From NCBI GenBank assembly GCA_963731125.1, contig CAVSVP010000008.1:310001-374000 (forward strand): a stretch of DNA of 64,000 nucleotides, in the 5' to 3' direction. Below the pieces are notes generated by a model. It was not told the origin of the DNA and searched no databases. It worked only from the letters and a program-made list of their open reading frames with translations. Positions within the stretch are counted from its first letter, which is position 1; each line of letters opens with the position of its first letter. The stretch comes from CAVSVP01 sp963731125. Lineage in GTDB: Bacteria; Pseudomonadota; Gammaproteobacteria; Competibacterales; Competibacteraceae. Positions 36,591 through 45,622 of the stretch are shown here, piece by piece. The position numbers and the translations under genes are program-made.

Positions 36591-38873
36591 TTAGTAGCGG
36601 CTGCGTTCTTCATAGCCCAGGATAGCGTCCTCTAGAAAGCCGGTAATATCGGTGCCCACATTGGTTAACCCCTTGAGCTCCAGTTGCACCACAACAGCGA
36701 GTTCAGCGTCGTCCTGAGGATTATTGCGTTTAAACCGGCCCAACATCCGCAAGGCCCAGCAGCACTGATCGTATTCAAAGCCCGCGAAGGATGTCAGAAA
36801 TTGATTATCGGTAATGGAATAGTTCACGCGGCCCACCGTCCGCCATTGCTCGTTGATCGTCCACAGCCCGGTCAGATCCAATTGTTCGATTTCTTCCTGC
36901 TCCGGCGCGATCTCATCACTCTCCGCAAAACGATAGGCGAAGTTAACCAGGCGGCCTGCACCGGGATGATAACGCAGGTCCAGACCACTGCGGGAAACGT
37001 CGTTATCGCTAAGATCCCAAATGAGACTGCCACGCACGAAGAGATCACGTCTGAGATTGACGAAACCCTCAAAAATAAAGGGAGAATCATCGCTGGTACC
37101 CGGCGGTGAGCCGGGAAGGGTCACTTTGCGATCCCGAAGGTACTGAATGCGGCCAAGACTGATCCGCAATTGTTCGCTGCCGTCCCTGGGATTCAAGAGG
37201 CGACTGGTCAAGGCGGCAGTGAGCTGGTTCGCATCCCCTAGCCGGTCGGCACCGGTAAAGCGGTTGTCCAGGAACAGCCAGGGAAAGCTGCGGTCAACCA
37301 GGGTGCTATCAAATACGGGAATGTCCGTTTGATCCTTAAACGGGACATAGAGGTAATACAAACGCGGTTCCAGGGTAAGAAAGCCGGGTCGTATATTCCA
37401 CCAGCGCCAGTTGACCGGCCGCTCGAAAATCAACCCGCTGTCCAGGCTAACGATGGGTGCGCCTCGGGTCGGGTTTTTGTCAAATGCCGTGCCCGTTTCC
37501 CGCAAGTCATAAGCCGTGTAGCGGTAGCTCACTTCCGGAATCAAAAAGCCTTCCGGACGCCGCAGCGGCAAGCTCAGTCTAGGCCATAAATCCAGTCGCA
37601 GACCTCTGACCTTTTGGCCGTGGTCAAAATGCACCAGCTCGTTGCGCAATCCATAGGTGAGACCATACGCGCGGTCAGGCCACTCCCCGTCGAAGAGCAG
37701 TTGCGGCAAACGGTCATAGGGATTATCTGCATCATCAAAAATGTCATTATCAATGGTTTGAAAACTTTGTAGACGTCCCAGGGCAGTCCAGTTGTTACCA
37801 AAGTAGCCGACGTCCAGATGGCGTTCCAGCGTCGCTTGGGAGAGCAGGTCCAGGTTATTGCTGAAATCATCGAGATAATCGTCGTCGGATACAAACTGGA
37901 ATAGCAAATTCCCGTAGAGTTCGGGTCTCGGGTTTACCTGGGCAGCCGCGTAGACGCCGGCGCGGTCGCCGCCGCGGTCAAGGTCTTCCGGCAAATATTC
38001 CACATCCAGTTCGCCACGCCCGCGCGGCGTCAGAAAACGGTATTCGGTACCCAGCATCAGGCCGCGCTTGCTCATGATTCGCGACGTGATGGTCATATCC
38101 TGGTTAGGAGCGATATTCCAGTAATAGGGGATCCGGATATCGATCCCGTTGCTACTGTCGAGTCCTACATCGGGTGTCAGTAAACCTGACTGGCGCTCCT
38201 TGGTGATGGGAAACGATAAGTAGGGAAAATACAGTACCGGTATATTCCAGAGGGCCAAGGTGATATGTTTCGCCGAGCCGCGGCCGGTTTTTTGGTTGAG
38301 ATTGAGTTGACTGGTGCGCAATGCCCAGAACTCATCACCGCGGCTGCACGTTGAGTAGGTAACCTTCTGCAGCTGGGCGGTTCTGTCGCGATACTGTACG
38401 TCAACGCGCTCGGCGTTTCCCTGAGCGTTACTGCTTGCCACGTAATAATCAGACTCTGTAAACCAGCCCGTCTGCTCGTCCAGTTCGATATGGGCGCGAT
38501 CGCTATGGACGGCGAAATTGGGATCACCGTAGTTGACATCGCCTTCGGCGTCAATGCGGTTGGCAAGCCGATCGTAGATGACTTCGGAGGCCTCCAAGCG
38601 CCGGTCACCTTGCTCTACGACAACATCTCCTCGCACAACGGCTTCCGCCTCGGAGGATTGGCCGGTGTCAGCGGTAATCTCAATGGGAACGTCTTCCGAT
38701 GCGCCCGTATCGACCTGGATCCGCTGAACCAGCGGATCCGGTGCACACAGCAGCCAGCGGTTGCGCACCGGGAAGTCACGCCCTAACAGGTACTGGGCTT
38801 GACTGCCCGTCCAGGGCAGTAGAAGCAGCATCATGCCGATAATTATTGTTTGCCGGTAAGTCACGGGAATCAT
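36591..38873 (-). CDS. lptD: LPS-assembly outer-membrane protein LptD
   Basis: Inserts lipopolysaccharide in the outer leaflet together with LptE. About 760 residues: signal peptide ending S-Q-A, an OstA/LptA-like N-terminal domain (AEGDVNYGDPNFAVHSDRA) and a C-terminal beta-barrel with PYFPYLSFPITKERQSG-type loop. Cys residues occur near the N-terminus (LLCAP), near TCSRG, and as a C-C pair near the C-terminus, compatible with the domain-bridging disulphides. I start at 38873, which places the signal peptide first; the frame runs to 38927 into transposon DNA. No good ribosome binding site is visible at either start. Confidence 0.95.
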   Translation of the reverse strand: MIPVTYRQTIIIGMMLLLLPWTGSQAQYLLGRDFPVRNRWLLCAPDPLVQRIQVDTGASEDVPIEITADTGQSSEAEAVVRGDVVVEQGDRRLEASEVIYDRLANRIDAEGDVNYGDPNFAVHSDRAHIELDEQTGWFTESDYYVASSNAQGNAERVDVQYRDRTAQLQKVTYSTCSRGDEFWALRTSQLNLNQKTGRGSAKHITLALWNIPVLYFPYLSFPITKERQSGLLTPDVGLDSSNGIDIRIPYYWNIAPNQDMTITSRIMSKRGLMLGTEYRFLTPRGRGELDVEYLPEDLDRGGDRAGVYAAAQVNPRPELYGNLLFQFVSDDDYLDDFSNNLDLLSQATLERHLDVGYFGNNWTALGRLQSFQTIDNDIFDDADNPYDRLPQLLFDGEWPDRAYGLTYGLRNELVHFDHGQKVRGLRLDLWPRLSLPLRRPEGFLIPEVSYRYTAYDLRETGTAFDKNPTRGAPIVSLDSGLIFERPVNWRWWNIRPGFLTLEPRLYYLYVPFKDQTDIPVFDSTLVDRSFPWLFLDNRFTGADRLGDANQLTAALTSRLLNPRDGSEQLRISLGRIQYLRDRKVTLPGSPPGTSDDSPFIFEGFVNLRRDLFVRGSLIWDLSDNDVSRSGLDLRYHPGAGRLVNFAYRFAESDEIAPEQEEIEQLDLTGLWTINEQWRTVGRVNYSITDNQFLTSFAGFEYDQCCWALRMLGRFKRNNPQDDAELAVVVQLELKGLTNVGTDITGFLEDAILGYEERSRY

Positions 38874-38901
38874 ATTTCGTAATTTTTTACAACACACTAC
38901 C

Positions 38902-39656
38902 ATGACATATATCGTCCTTGCCTGCAATTGCCGGAAACCACTAAGGGAAAAAAGGGAACATTTTGCGGCGCAGCAGGTGTTACTGGAGCGCGTACGCGAG
39001 TGGCTACCGGCTGGGGCAGCGGTAATGTTGTTGGCCGACCGTTTTTATCCATCGGCGGCGTTGTTTGACTGGCTACACCGCCACGGTTGGCACTACCGAC
39101 TTCGCTTGAAGGGCAATCTGAGCGTGGATATCGGCGTCAGTGACGTCCATACGACGAGGGATCTGGCCGCTGGGGTGACCGAGCGCTATGTGCCCCACGT
39201 CCACCTCTTTGAACAGGGGGTGCCGACCCACGTCGGCGTATTGCACGAAGCCGGTCATCGCGAACCGTGGATCATTGCCATGGATTGCACGCCCTGCCGG
39301 GCGGCCGTACTGGATTATGGGGCACGCTGGGCGATTGAACCGACCTTTTCCGATTTCAAGAGTCGCGGTTTTGCGCTGGAAGATACCCAACTACAGGATC
39401 CCGATCGCCTCGATCGGCTGCTCCTCATCATGACACTGGCCATGTACTGGTGTGTGACGGCAGGGCGCCACGACGCCTTGTCTCATCCAACGGTCCTCGA
39501 AAAAAAGCCCAAGCCGAGAGCAATCCAGATCATTGGCGCATCAAAAAAGTCAGACGTAGCCTGCTTTCCTGGTTTCAACGGGGCCTCCGTTTATTACTCA
39601 GGCGGTTACAAACCATGCAGCCTTTGCCCCCCTTCTCTATGGTGATGAGAAACTGA
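38902..39656 (+). pseudogene. IS4-type transposase remnant upstream of lptD
   Basis: The C-terminal two thirds of a DDE transposase: VMLLADRFYPSAALFDWL (a catalytic Asp in ADR), YRLRLKGNLSVDIG, and RWAIEPTFSDFKSRGFALEDTQ (catalytic Glu region). The N-terminus is missing. Near 39480-39510 the homology moves to another frame (RRSLLSWFQRGLRLLLRRL) and ends at about 39656, so it is also frameshifted. It lies head to head with lptD within 30 bp of its start and occupies the lptD/amgK divergent promoter region. Confidence 0.82.
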
Positions 39657-39718
39657 TAGGTGGTAAGAAAAAGACACATTGTCTTATACTTTAGCTTTGG
39701 CATATTCTCTTACCCGTG

Positions 39719-40750
39719 ATGGATTCACAATGCAACAGTGGGAATGAGCGACACGTGAACGAACGTTACGGACAAATGCTACACTGGCTGAACCGCCTGT
39801 TGCCGGTACGCGCCGCTGAAATTACTCCGGCATCCGGCGATGCCAGTTTTCGACGTTATTACCGTATTCGCCGGCAAGATGCCAGCCATATTGTCATGGA
39901 TGCCCCTCCTGAGAAAGAGGACTGTCGGCCCTTTATCGTCGTGGCGCGCGCTCTTGGTGAGCTGAATGTACAGGCCCCCCGGGTGTTGGAGGCGGATCTG
40001 GCCCAAGGATTTCTTCTGTTAACGGATTTAGGCACGCGCCAATATCTGAGCGTTCTGAACGAGGCCTGTGTGGAAAGGCTCTACGGCGATGCCCTGGCAA
40101 CCTTGCACCGTCTGCAACTGGGCGGCGATCCCCACACCCCGTTATTGCCCCCTTATACGGCGGCGCTGCTGCAACAGGAAATGGAACTGTTTCGACAGTG
40201 GTTCCTGGCGCGTCATTTAAGCCTATCTCTGGAAGCGGCGGATCATGAGGTTCTAGATAACGCCTTTGCCCTGTTGCGTCAAAGTGCGCTGGAGCAACCC
40301 CAAGTATGGGTGCACCGGGACTATCATTCCCGCAATCTGATGGTTACCGACTGCGCCAATCCCGGGGTACTTGACTTTCAGGATGCGGTGATTGGTCCGG
40401 TTACCTATGATTTGGTATCGCTGCTGCGTGACTGTTATATCGCCTGGCCCCGGGACCGGGTGGAAGGCTGGGTGTTGCGGCAGCGGTTGTGGCTGCAGGC
40501 CGAGGGACTGGCGGGCGTGGAGGATGCGGATGCTTTTCTGCGGTGGTTTGACCTGATGGGGGTGCAGCGGCATCTCAAAGCCATCGGCATCTTTGCCCGG
40601 CTAAACCACCGTGACGGCAAGCCGGGCTATTTAGGCGATATTCCTCGCACCCTGGGCTATGTCCTCGAGGTAGCCGCTCGCTATTCGGAACTTGCGCCGT
40701 TGCATGGCTTACTGAGAACGCGGGTAGCGCCCGCTTTGGCAGTGCAGTGA
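39719..40750 (+). CDS. amgK: N-acetylmuramate/N-acetylglucosamine kinase (AmgK-like)
   Basis: Phosphorylates the anomeric position of MurNAc/GlcNAc in cell-wall recycling. About 343 residues with an aminoglycoside-phosphotransferase fold: SGDASFRRYYRI at the nucleotide loop, catalytic loop VHRDYHSRNLMV, and LDFQDAVIGPVTYDL. The ATG at 39719 (GTG at 39716 also possible). The stop overlaps the start of the uridylyltransferase gene (TGATG). The amgK-murU pair divergent from lptD-surA is the known arrangement in Pseudomonas and others that lack the NagK/MurQ route. Confidence 0.92.
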   Translation: MDSQCNSGNERHVNERYGQMLHWLNRLLPVRAAEITPASGDASFRRYYRIRRQDASHIVMDAPPEKEDCRPFIVVARALGELNVQAPRVLEADLAQGFLLLTDLGTRQYLSVLNEACVERLYGDALATLHRLQLGGDPHTPLLPPYTAALLQQEMELFRQWFLARHLSLSLEAADHEVLDNAFALLRQSALEQPQVWVHRDYHSRNLMVTDCANPGVLDFQDAVIGPVTYDLVSLLRDCYIAWPRDRVEGWVLRQRLWLQAEGLAGVEDADAFLRWFDLMGVQRHLKAIGIFARLNHRDGKPGYLGDIPRTLGYVLEVAARYSELAPLHGLLRTRVAPALAVQ

Positions 40751-41478
40751 TGAAGGCCATGATTCTGGCCGCAGGCCGGGGTGAGCGCATGCGGCCGCTG
40801 ACGGATACGGAGCCGAAGCCTTTGCTGAAGGCAGGGGGCAAGGCGCTGATTGTGTACCAGATAGAGACGTTGCGGAAAGCCGGATTCCGGGAATTGGTGA
40901 TTAACTTAGGTTATCGGGGCGCGCAAATTTTTCAGGCATTGCAAGATGGGCGCCGCTTTGGGGTCAGTATCAGTTATTCCCAAGAACCGCAAAACGCTCT
41001 GGAGACCGGCGGTGGTATCCTGCACGCCTTGCCCTTGCTGGGTAAGGCGCCTTTTGTAGTGATGAACGGCGATATCTGGAGCGATTACCCATTTGCTAAA
41101 CTGCCGGCAGACCCCGACGGCCTGGCGCATGTGGTGTTAGTTGATAATCCGCCCCAGCACCCCACGGGGGATTTCGTTCTGGGGAATGGAAAAATTGTTG
41201 ATAAGGACCTACCGCGGTTGACCTTTAGCGGTATCAGTGTGCTGCGTCCGGAACTCTTTAGCGAGTGCGCCCCGGGTCGGTTTCCCCTGGCGCCGTTACT
41301 GCAACAAGCTATCTGTAAGGGGGCCGTGAGCGGAGAGCATTACCGGGGAGCTTGGTACGATATCGGGACGCCGGAGCGGTTACATTGTTTGGATGGAAAA
41401 TTACTTGCCTTGGCTGGTGAGGTATCTTGCGTTGTTGGTGTCGGTTCTATAGATCAGCGCCACCCGTTGGCGGATTAA
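40750..41478 (+). CDS. murU: N-acetylmuramate alpha-1-phosphate uridylyltransferase
   Basis: Converts MurNAc-1-P and UTP to UDP-MurNAc, bypassing de novo synthesis and MurA. About 242 residues of sugar nucleotidyltransferase: AMILAAGRGERMRPLTDTEPKPLL, FVVMNGDIWSDYPF (metal Asp) and GAWYDIGTPERL. Overlaps amgK by one base, so translationally coupled. The last 20 residues lie in less conserved sequence. Confidence 0.93.
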   Translation: MKAMILAAGRGERMRPLTDTEPKPLLKAGGKALIVYQIETLRKAGFRELVINLGYRGAQIFQALQDGRRFGVSISYSQEPQNALETGGGILHALPLLGKAPFVVMNGDIWSDYPFAKLPADPDGLAHVVLVDNPPQHPTGDFVLGNGKIVDKDLPRLTFSGISVLRPELFSECAPGRFPLAPLLQQAICKGAVSGEHYRGAWYDIGTPERLHCLDGKLLALAGEVSCVVGVGSIDQRHPLAD

Positions 41479-42107
41479 TGCGGGTGGGATTTGCTGGCGG
41501 GGAGGTAGGAGCGATTCACGAATCGCCCCTACAACAAGGACGGTATCTGGGATGACAAAACCGCCAAATCAATCAGAATTCCAGATAAGGGGTGCTGCCC
41601 CTTTTCCTTCCAGCGGACCACAACACGGGCTGCTCAACAAAAATTTCTTGCAATTCCGCATCAAGATGTTCTAGCCTCAACATCCAATCAATTCATACTC
41701 TGGCATAGGCGACAAACTAAGGAAGGTTTTTATGTCGATGCTACTGCAAAACTTCTATCGCTGCACTACGTTACGCAAGACGCCGCTATTTCAAAGCCCT
41801 AGCGACGCTCGCCCGCACTGTCCCTGCACGTCATCGCTACCACTTACGAGAGCCGTAATCGTGCCATCGTGGCTGCCGATGCCACCGGGGATTACTGTTA
41901 CCAATAGATCGCGTATTTCTTTAAGTTTGCTTTCACGACCGTTAGCAAGAGCGTGCGAGCGGCAAGGGCTGAACGCACCGAGCACAGGCTTATGAATCTA
42001 GACCTAATCTCATGATGCGCAGAATCCGAAAATAGGGAAGTAGCAGATTGTGTTTATAAAACTATTTTCTGATTTTGATTATTAAACTGTTATGTGTAAG
42101 TAATCAG
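41479..42107. other. Gene-free junction with hairpins at the edge of the accessory region
   Basis: About 630 bp. A hairpin CCACCCG...CGGGTGG overlaps the end of murU (41462-41488) and a second, TAGGAGCGATTC-AC-GAATCGCCCCTA, lies at about 41507-41532; the second is a common dispersed intergenic palindrome. The frames at 41732-41995 (+) and 41791-41985 (-) have no recognisable product and are probably remnants or chance. AT content rises sharply after 42050. Confidence 0.55.
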
Positions 42108-43010
42108 ATGCCAAAGCTTTTGTTCATCGACACCAACATCTATCTCAATTTCTATCGTATTAGAAATGAGGTAAAGGCTTCATTTCTGGAGCATCTTGAA
42201 GCTATAAAAAATAGTCTGATAATCACAGACCAAGTAGAAATGGAATTCAAAAAAAATCGCCAGTCTGCAATTCTTGATGGAATGAAAGAGCTCAAACCTC
42301 CCACAAAAATAAATGTTCCAGGAGTTCTAAAGAATGATAAATCGGCTACTGCGCTCGACAATGATTACAAAAAACTAAATGATCGAATAAGAAAACTCAA
42401 GTCTCGCTTGGATAATGTTCTTGAGAACCCTGTCTGATATGACAAAGTATACCAAGTATTGCAAAGCATATTTTCAAAGAAACAAGTTATTGATTTATAC
42501 AGAAAGCACAAAAAGCGCTACGAAGTTCGAGAGTTAGCCCAAAAACGCTTTATCCTGGGTTACCCCCCACGTAAGAAGAACGATACCAGTATTGGTGACG
42601 CAATGAATTGGGAATGGTTGATATATGTTGCCGAAGAAAAGAATGTTGATATATGGATCGTATCTAGAGATGGAGATTATGGAGCAACACAAGATGACAA
42701 AGGCTTTTTAAATGACTGGTTAAAACAAGAATTTAGAGAACGGATAAATAAAAAAAGAAAGATTGTTTTGTGTCCGAAACTATCTCTCGCACTTAGAGAA
42801 TTTGAAATACCAGTGACAGAAGAAGAAGAAAAGGAAGAGGAAAGAGTGATAGAAGCTGAAGCAAGATCGATAATATTGAGTGACTCCATAACAGTTAGCG
42901 ATAGCGTATCGGTAACAGTTTACAGATCCTGTGAGCAATGTGAAGCACGGTTTGAAGTGAAAGGTAACGAGAAAGTTTGCGCTAATTGTGCAACCACATT
43001 AATCACATAG
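42108..43010 (+). pseudogene. PIN-domain nuclease gene with in-frame UGA
   Basis: It reads KLLFIDTNIYLNFYR at the start (PIN Asp motif) and LIITDQVEMEF, then stops at TGA 42435-42437 after LENPV. The same frame continues past it with KVYQVLQSIFSKKQVIDLYR, the acidic motif GDAMNWEWL and WIVSRDGDYG (PIN active-site Asp), and a C-terminal zinc-ribbon-like CEQC...CANC. The two halves together make one DUF4935-type PIN protein of about 300 residues. One substitution explains the break. The gene is AT-rich (unlike the murU side) and lies in front of an attC-like site. Confidence 0.8.
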
Positions 43011-43158
43011 CAATCGCCCAAAATCGCCTAAATTCCGGGGGCCTAAAATCCGGGACAGAAATTCCGGGGATACAACGGAAATTCCGGGGACACAATACTT
43101 AATTTCAAACGAATCGCCACACTTTGCCACACTTTTTATGTAATCGGCGGTATCATGA

Positions 43159-43217
43159 GTTTAATAAGGCAATTTCAGTCAACCTCCTCCGTCGGCGGTT
43201 GCATTTCGCCGTTAGGC
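43159..43217 (+). repeat. attC-like palindromic site A
   Basis: Starts GTTTAAT (compare RYYYAAC) and ends GTTAGGC (GTTRRRY), with an imperfect inverted core GTCAACC...CGGTTG between. It resembles integron attC sites in end boxes, size and position between a PIN gene and a toxin-antitoxin pair. It is similar to the sites at 44021 and 46851. The upstream 75 bp are also partly repeated before site B. Confidence 0.4.
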
Positions 43218-43263
43218 TGCTCGACCAAGTATTCCGCTAGGGCAAGAAGCGTTAACATCGAAC

Positions 43264-43551
43264 ATGCACGTCATTACACGCAAACGCCTTAACATGTTCG
43301 CCGACAAGTACCCAGAGACCCGATCGGCATTAGCTCATTGGTACAAAGTGGTGAAGCAACACAACTTCAGCTCCTTTGCGGAGCTGCGTACGCATTTTCC
43401 TTCTGCCGATCAGGTTGGGAAACTGACCGTCTTCAACATCGGCGGGAACAAAGTGCGCTTGATCGCAGCCATTCATTACAATCGTCACAAGCTCTACATT
43501 CGGGCGGTGCTCACACACGCGGAGTACGATCAGGAGAAGTGGAAGGAGTAG
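43264..43551 (+). CDS. higB: HigB-type mRNA interferase toxin
   Basis: A 95-residue RelE-superfamily toxin of the HigB (PF09907) kind: MHVITRKRLNMFADKYPET start, ALAHWYKVVKQHNFSSF, VGKLTVFNIGGNKVRLIA and LYIRAVLTHAEYD. Toxins of this kind cleave mRNA at the ribosome. The toxin precedes the antitoxin, as usual for higBA; the stop is 2 bp before the next ATG. The pair sits between two attC-like sites, as a mobile cassette would. Confidence 0.9.
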   Translation: MHVITRKRLNMFADKYPETRSALAHWYKVVKQHNFSSFAELRTHFPSADQVGKLTVFNIGGNKVRLIAAIHYNRHKLYIRAVLTHAEYDQEKWKE

Positions 43552-43553
43552 GT

Positions 43554-43781
43554 ATGCAAAATAATGAAGTTAACGAAGCACTCAACGCTTGGCCGCAGAT
43601 GGCCAGGATGATTTACGTGCCGCATATGGAGGAAGAGTACGAGCGGCTGGTTACCTTCCTCGACAGTCTGATCGATGAAGTCGGAGAAGACGAGTCGCAC
43701 CCGCTGGCTTCACTGATGGAGATTGTGGGGGTACTGATCGAACGTTATGAAGAAGAGCATGTGCCTGAACTCGCCAACTAG
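43554..43781 (+). CDS. HigA-like antitoxin without an HTH
   Basis: A 75-residue acidic protein, 2 bp downstream of the HigB toxin. It contains GEDESHPLASLMEIVGVLIERYEEEH, which is the conserved part of HigA/COG5499 antitoxins. The DNA-binding helix-turn-helix domain that usually follows is missing, so it may bind the toxin but not repress its own operon. Start ATG follows GGAGTAGGT. Confidence 0.82.
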   Translation: MQNNEVNEALNAWPQMARMIYVPHMEEEYERLVTFLDSLIDEVGEDESHPLASLMEIVGVLIERYEEEHVPELAN

Positions 43782-43841
43782 CCGATGCCGTAGCGGTATA
43801 ACCGACCGCCGACAGGCTCGTAACTCTAAATGTAGGTCGAA

Positions 43842-43893
43842 AGGAAGATATAAGGGGAAGATATAAGGGGAAGATATAAGGGGAAGATATAAG
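43842..43893 (+). repeat. Tandem repeat, four 13-bp units
   Basis: Four consecutive copies of GGGAAGATATAAG (first copy begins AGG), followed by GGGGACGCTACCC. It is intergenic between the higBA pair and site B. The unit ends share the GGGGAC word of the dispersed repeats nearby, so it may be a local expansion of one of them. Confidence 0.85.
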
Positions 43894-44020
43894 GGGACGC
43901 TACCCTTTTTTGGAGAAATTCCGGAGACAGGAGAAATTCCGAGAAATTCCTGAGAAATTCCGGGGACGCAATACTTAATTTCAAACGGATCACCACACTT
44001 TGCACGTAATTAGCGGTATC

Positions 44021-44077
44021 CTGAGAAGGCAATTTCAGCCAACCTCCTTCGTCGACGGTTGAATTGCGCCGTTGGGC
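44021..44077 (+). repeat. attC-like palindromic site B
   Basis: GGCAATTTCAGCCAACC ... CGGTTGAATTGCGCC followed by GTTGGGC; the arms are inverted copies of each other with extra unpaired bases, the design seen in attC hairpins. About 75 bp upstream (from AATTCCGGGGACGCAATACTT) also match the sequence ahead of site A, so the higBA cassette has direct repeats on both sides. Confidence 0.42.
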
Positions 44078-44115
44078 CTTCTACGCAGGTGCGAAATCGC
44101 CAGGGATTGACAGTT

Positions 44116-44133
44116 TGTAGCCAATAGGCTACA
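44116..44133. promoter_or_regulatory. Operator palindrome for the toxin-antitoxin pair at 44142
   Basis: Perfect inverted repeat TGTAGCC-AATA-GGCTACA, nine bases after a TTGACA -35-like hexamer at 44107-44112 and eight bases before the toxin ATG. Position and form fit autorepression by the HTH antitoxin encoded second in the operon. Confidence 0.7.
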
Positions 44134-44141
44134 GTTCAGTC

Positions 44142-44432
44142 ATGTTTGAGATCCGAAAAACTGAAGTCTTTGCCAAGTGGCTCGACAGTTTGCGCGACAT
44201 CCATGCCCGGGCTCGTATTCTGGTACGAATCGAGCGTTTGGCAGCTGGAAATCCGGGAAATGTTAAGCCCGTGGGCGAAGGTGTTTCGGAGTTGCGGATT
44301 GACTACGGCCCCGGCTATCGGCTGTACTACAAAGAACAAGGTCAAGAGGTTGTCGTGTTATTAGCGGGCGGCGACAAGCGAACACAAGCTAGCGACATCA
44401 AGACAGCCTTGCGCCTTGCTCGGAATCTGTAG
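44142..44432 (+). CDS. RelE/HigB-superfamily toxin (addiction module killer protein type)
   Basis: A 96-residue protein with FEIRKTEVFAKWLDSLRD, ARARILVRIERLAAGNPG, GVSELRIDYGPGYRLYY and VVVLLAGGDKRTQASDIK, the typical profile of the PF05973 toxin family. It is a probable ribosome-dependent mRNA endonuclease. The stop is 9 bp before the antitoxin ATG, and the palindrome TGTAGCC/GGCTACA precedes the start. Confidence 0.92.
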   Translation: MFEIRKTEVFAKWLDSLRDIHARARILVRIERLAAGNPGNVKPVGEGVSELRIDYGPGYRLYYKEQGQEVVVLLAGGDKRTQASDIKTALRLARNL

Positions 44433-44441
44433 GAACTTACC

Positions 44442-44807
44442 ATGACAAAGACTGTTACGACTCGCTACGATGTCGCCGAGCACCTTCGCACGCCGGAGGA
44501 AATGGCTGCTTATCTAGAGGCTTGCCTTGAGGAGGCGGATGGCGATGCGGCGTTCGTTGCTAAAGCGCTGGGTGATATCGCGCGCGCCAAGGGCATGTCT
44601 CAGGTGGCGCGCGATGCAGGTCTGTCCCGCGAAAGTCTTTACAAGGCACTCTCCGGAGAACGCAGCCCCAGCTTCGACACTATCCTCAAGGTTATCAGAG
44701 CACTGGGCTTAAAATTGCACGCTGAAGCCGTTCTCGCAGCGGGTTCACCGGCCCAACAAGGCACTCCAGCCCCAGCGACACCGCAGAGCGGCGCGGCTGA
44801 GTTTTAA
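44442..44807 (+). CDS. HTH antitoxin of the PF05973-type toxin (addiction module antidote)
   Basis: A 121-residue protein. The first 100 residues match the antidote family: YDVAEHLRTPEEMAAYLEAC, FVAKALGDIARAKGMSQVA and the helix-turn-helix RDAGLSRESLYKALSGERS. It should neutralise the toxin and bind the operator upstream. The Ala/Pro-rich tail (about residues 103-121) is an extension of unclear role. Confidence 0.92.
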   Translation: MTKTVTTRYDVAEHLRTPEEMAAYLEACLEEADGDAAFVAKALGDIARAKGMSQVARDAGLSRESLYKALSGERSPSFDTILKVIRALGLKLHAEAVLAAGSPAQQGTPAPATPQSGAAEF

Positions 44808-45023
44808 CGTTAAAAAGCAGAAAAGAAATTCCAAAGAAATCCCGAAAGAAATTCGGCATGGCTCAAAAACCCCCGATTTAGCAAAACCCGGGTCCGGGTC
44901 AGATCCTGTCGTAGGGGTCAGGTCTCACATTGCAGAACAGGGGACGCTACCCTTTTTTGAAAAATTTTGCCTAAACAGTACATCCAGCAGACGCTCATAC
45001 CTCGCGCCCCGTTTAAGTAAAAA

Positions 45024-45110
45024 GACATTATCGGAAATAAGCTATTGACCAACTTAACTACCTGTACATCAAGGATAATAATTCGCCGAAACCTTAAAAC
45101 CGATAATGTC
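45024..45110 (-). repeat. 87-bp MITE, copy 1 (inverted relative to copy 2)
   Basis: GACATTATCGG ... CCGATAATGTC, 11-bp perfect terminal inverted repeats. It is an exact reverse complement of the element at 56280-56366, including all internal bases. It interrupts one of three copies of a leader repeat (GCAGACGCTCATACCTCGCG) before the next toxin. Left flank is AA and right flank is TA, so one TA of the target duplication may have been lost. Confidence 0.87.
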
Positions 45111-45172
45111 TAAAGGGGACACTACCCTTTTTTGTACTAAACAGGGATGGAAAAAGGGGACGCTACTCTTTT

Positions 45173-45340
45173 TTGAGAAATTTTACCTAAACAGTGCATT
45201 TAGCAGATAGCAGACGCTCATACCTCGCGCCCCGTTAAGCACCTCGACAGCCGTAGAGATTCGGATACGAAGCCATGGCTAATGCTACGGCGTTGCCGTA
45301 TAATACTGATTTATGGTTTATCGAAACGTCTTTATTCACC
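45173..45340 (+). repeat. Leader-plus-toxin 5' end, duplicated downstream
   Basis: The stretch from GAGAAATTTTACCTAAACAG through the first 20 or so codons of the toxin gene recurs at 45955-46120 in degenerate form with small indels. A third, shorter copy of the leader is at 44957-45018, where the 87-bp MITE follows. Confidence 0.75.
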
Positions 45341-45622
45341 AAATTGCTACCCCGTTATCTGAATGATGACGAATACCTGGCATTGCAATGGTATTTACTC
45401 GAGCATCCCGATGCGGGCGATATCGTTCCTGGCAGTGGTGGAGTAAGGAAAGTTCGTTGGTCTTTACCCGGTAAAGGCAAGCGTGGTGGTATCCGAGTCA
45501 TTTATTATTGGAAAGTCTTCGTCGATGAGATTTGGCTACTGACTGTCTATGCTAAAAGTGAAAGGTCAACGATACCCGGTCATCTATTGAAACAAATTGC
45601 TCGGGAAATTGAAGATGAGTAA
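45275..45622 (+). CDS. RelE-like toxin
   Basis: 115 residues. LPRYLNDDEYLALQWYLLEHP, GDIVPGSGGVRKVRWSLPGKG, KRGGIRVIYYW and LLTVYAKSER are the hallmarks of the RelE/HigB-type toxins paired with NadS-like antitoxins. The ATG is after the attC-like or leader repeat CCCCGTTAAGC. It overlaps its antitoxin by eight bases. Confidence 0.92.
   Translation: MANATALPYNTDLWFIETSLFTKLLPRYLNDDEYLALQWYLLEHPDAGDIVPGSGGVRKVRWSLPGKGKRGGIRVIYYWKVFVDEIWLLTVYAKSERSTIPGHLLKQIAREIEDE

Noticed and set aside
43842..43893. CRISPR array
   Set aside because: Units are 13 bp and directly joined without spacers; no cas genes are in the window.
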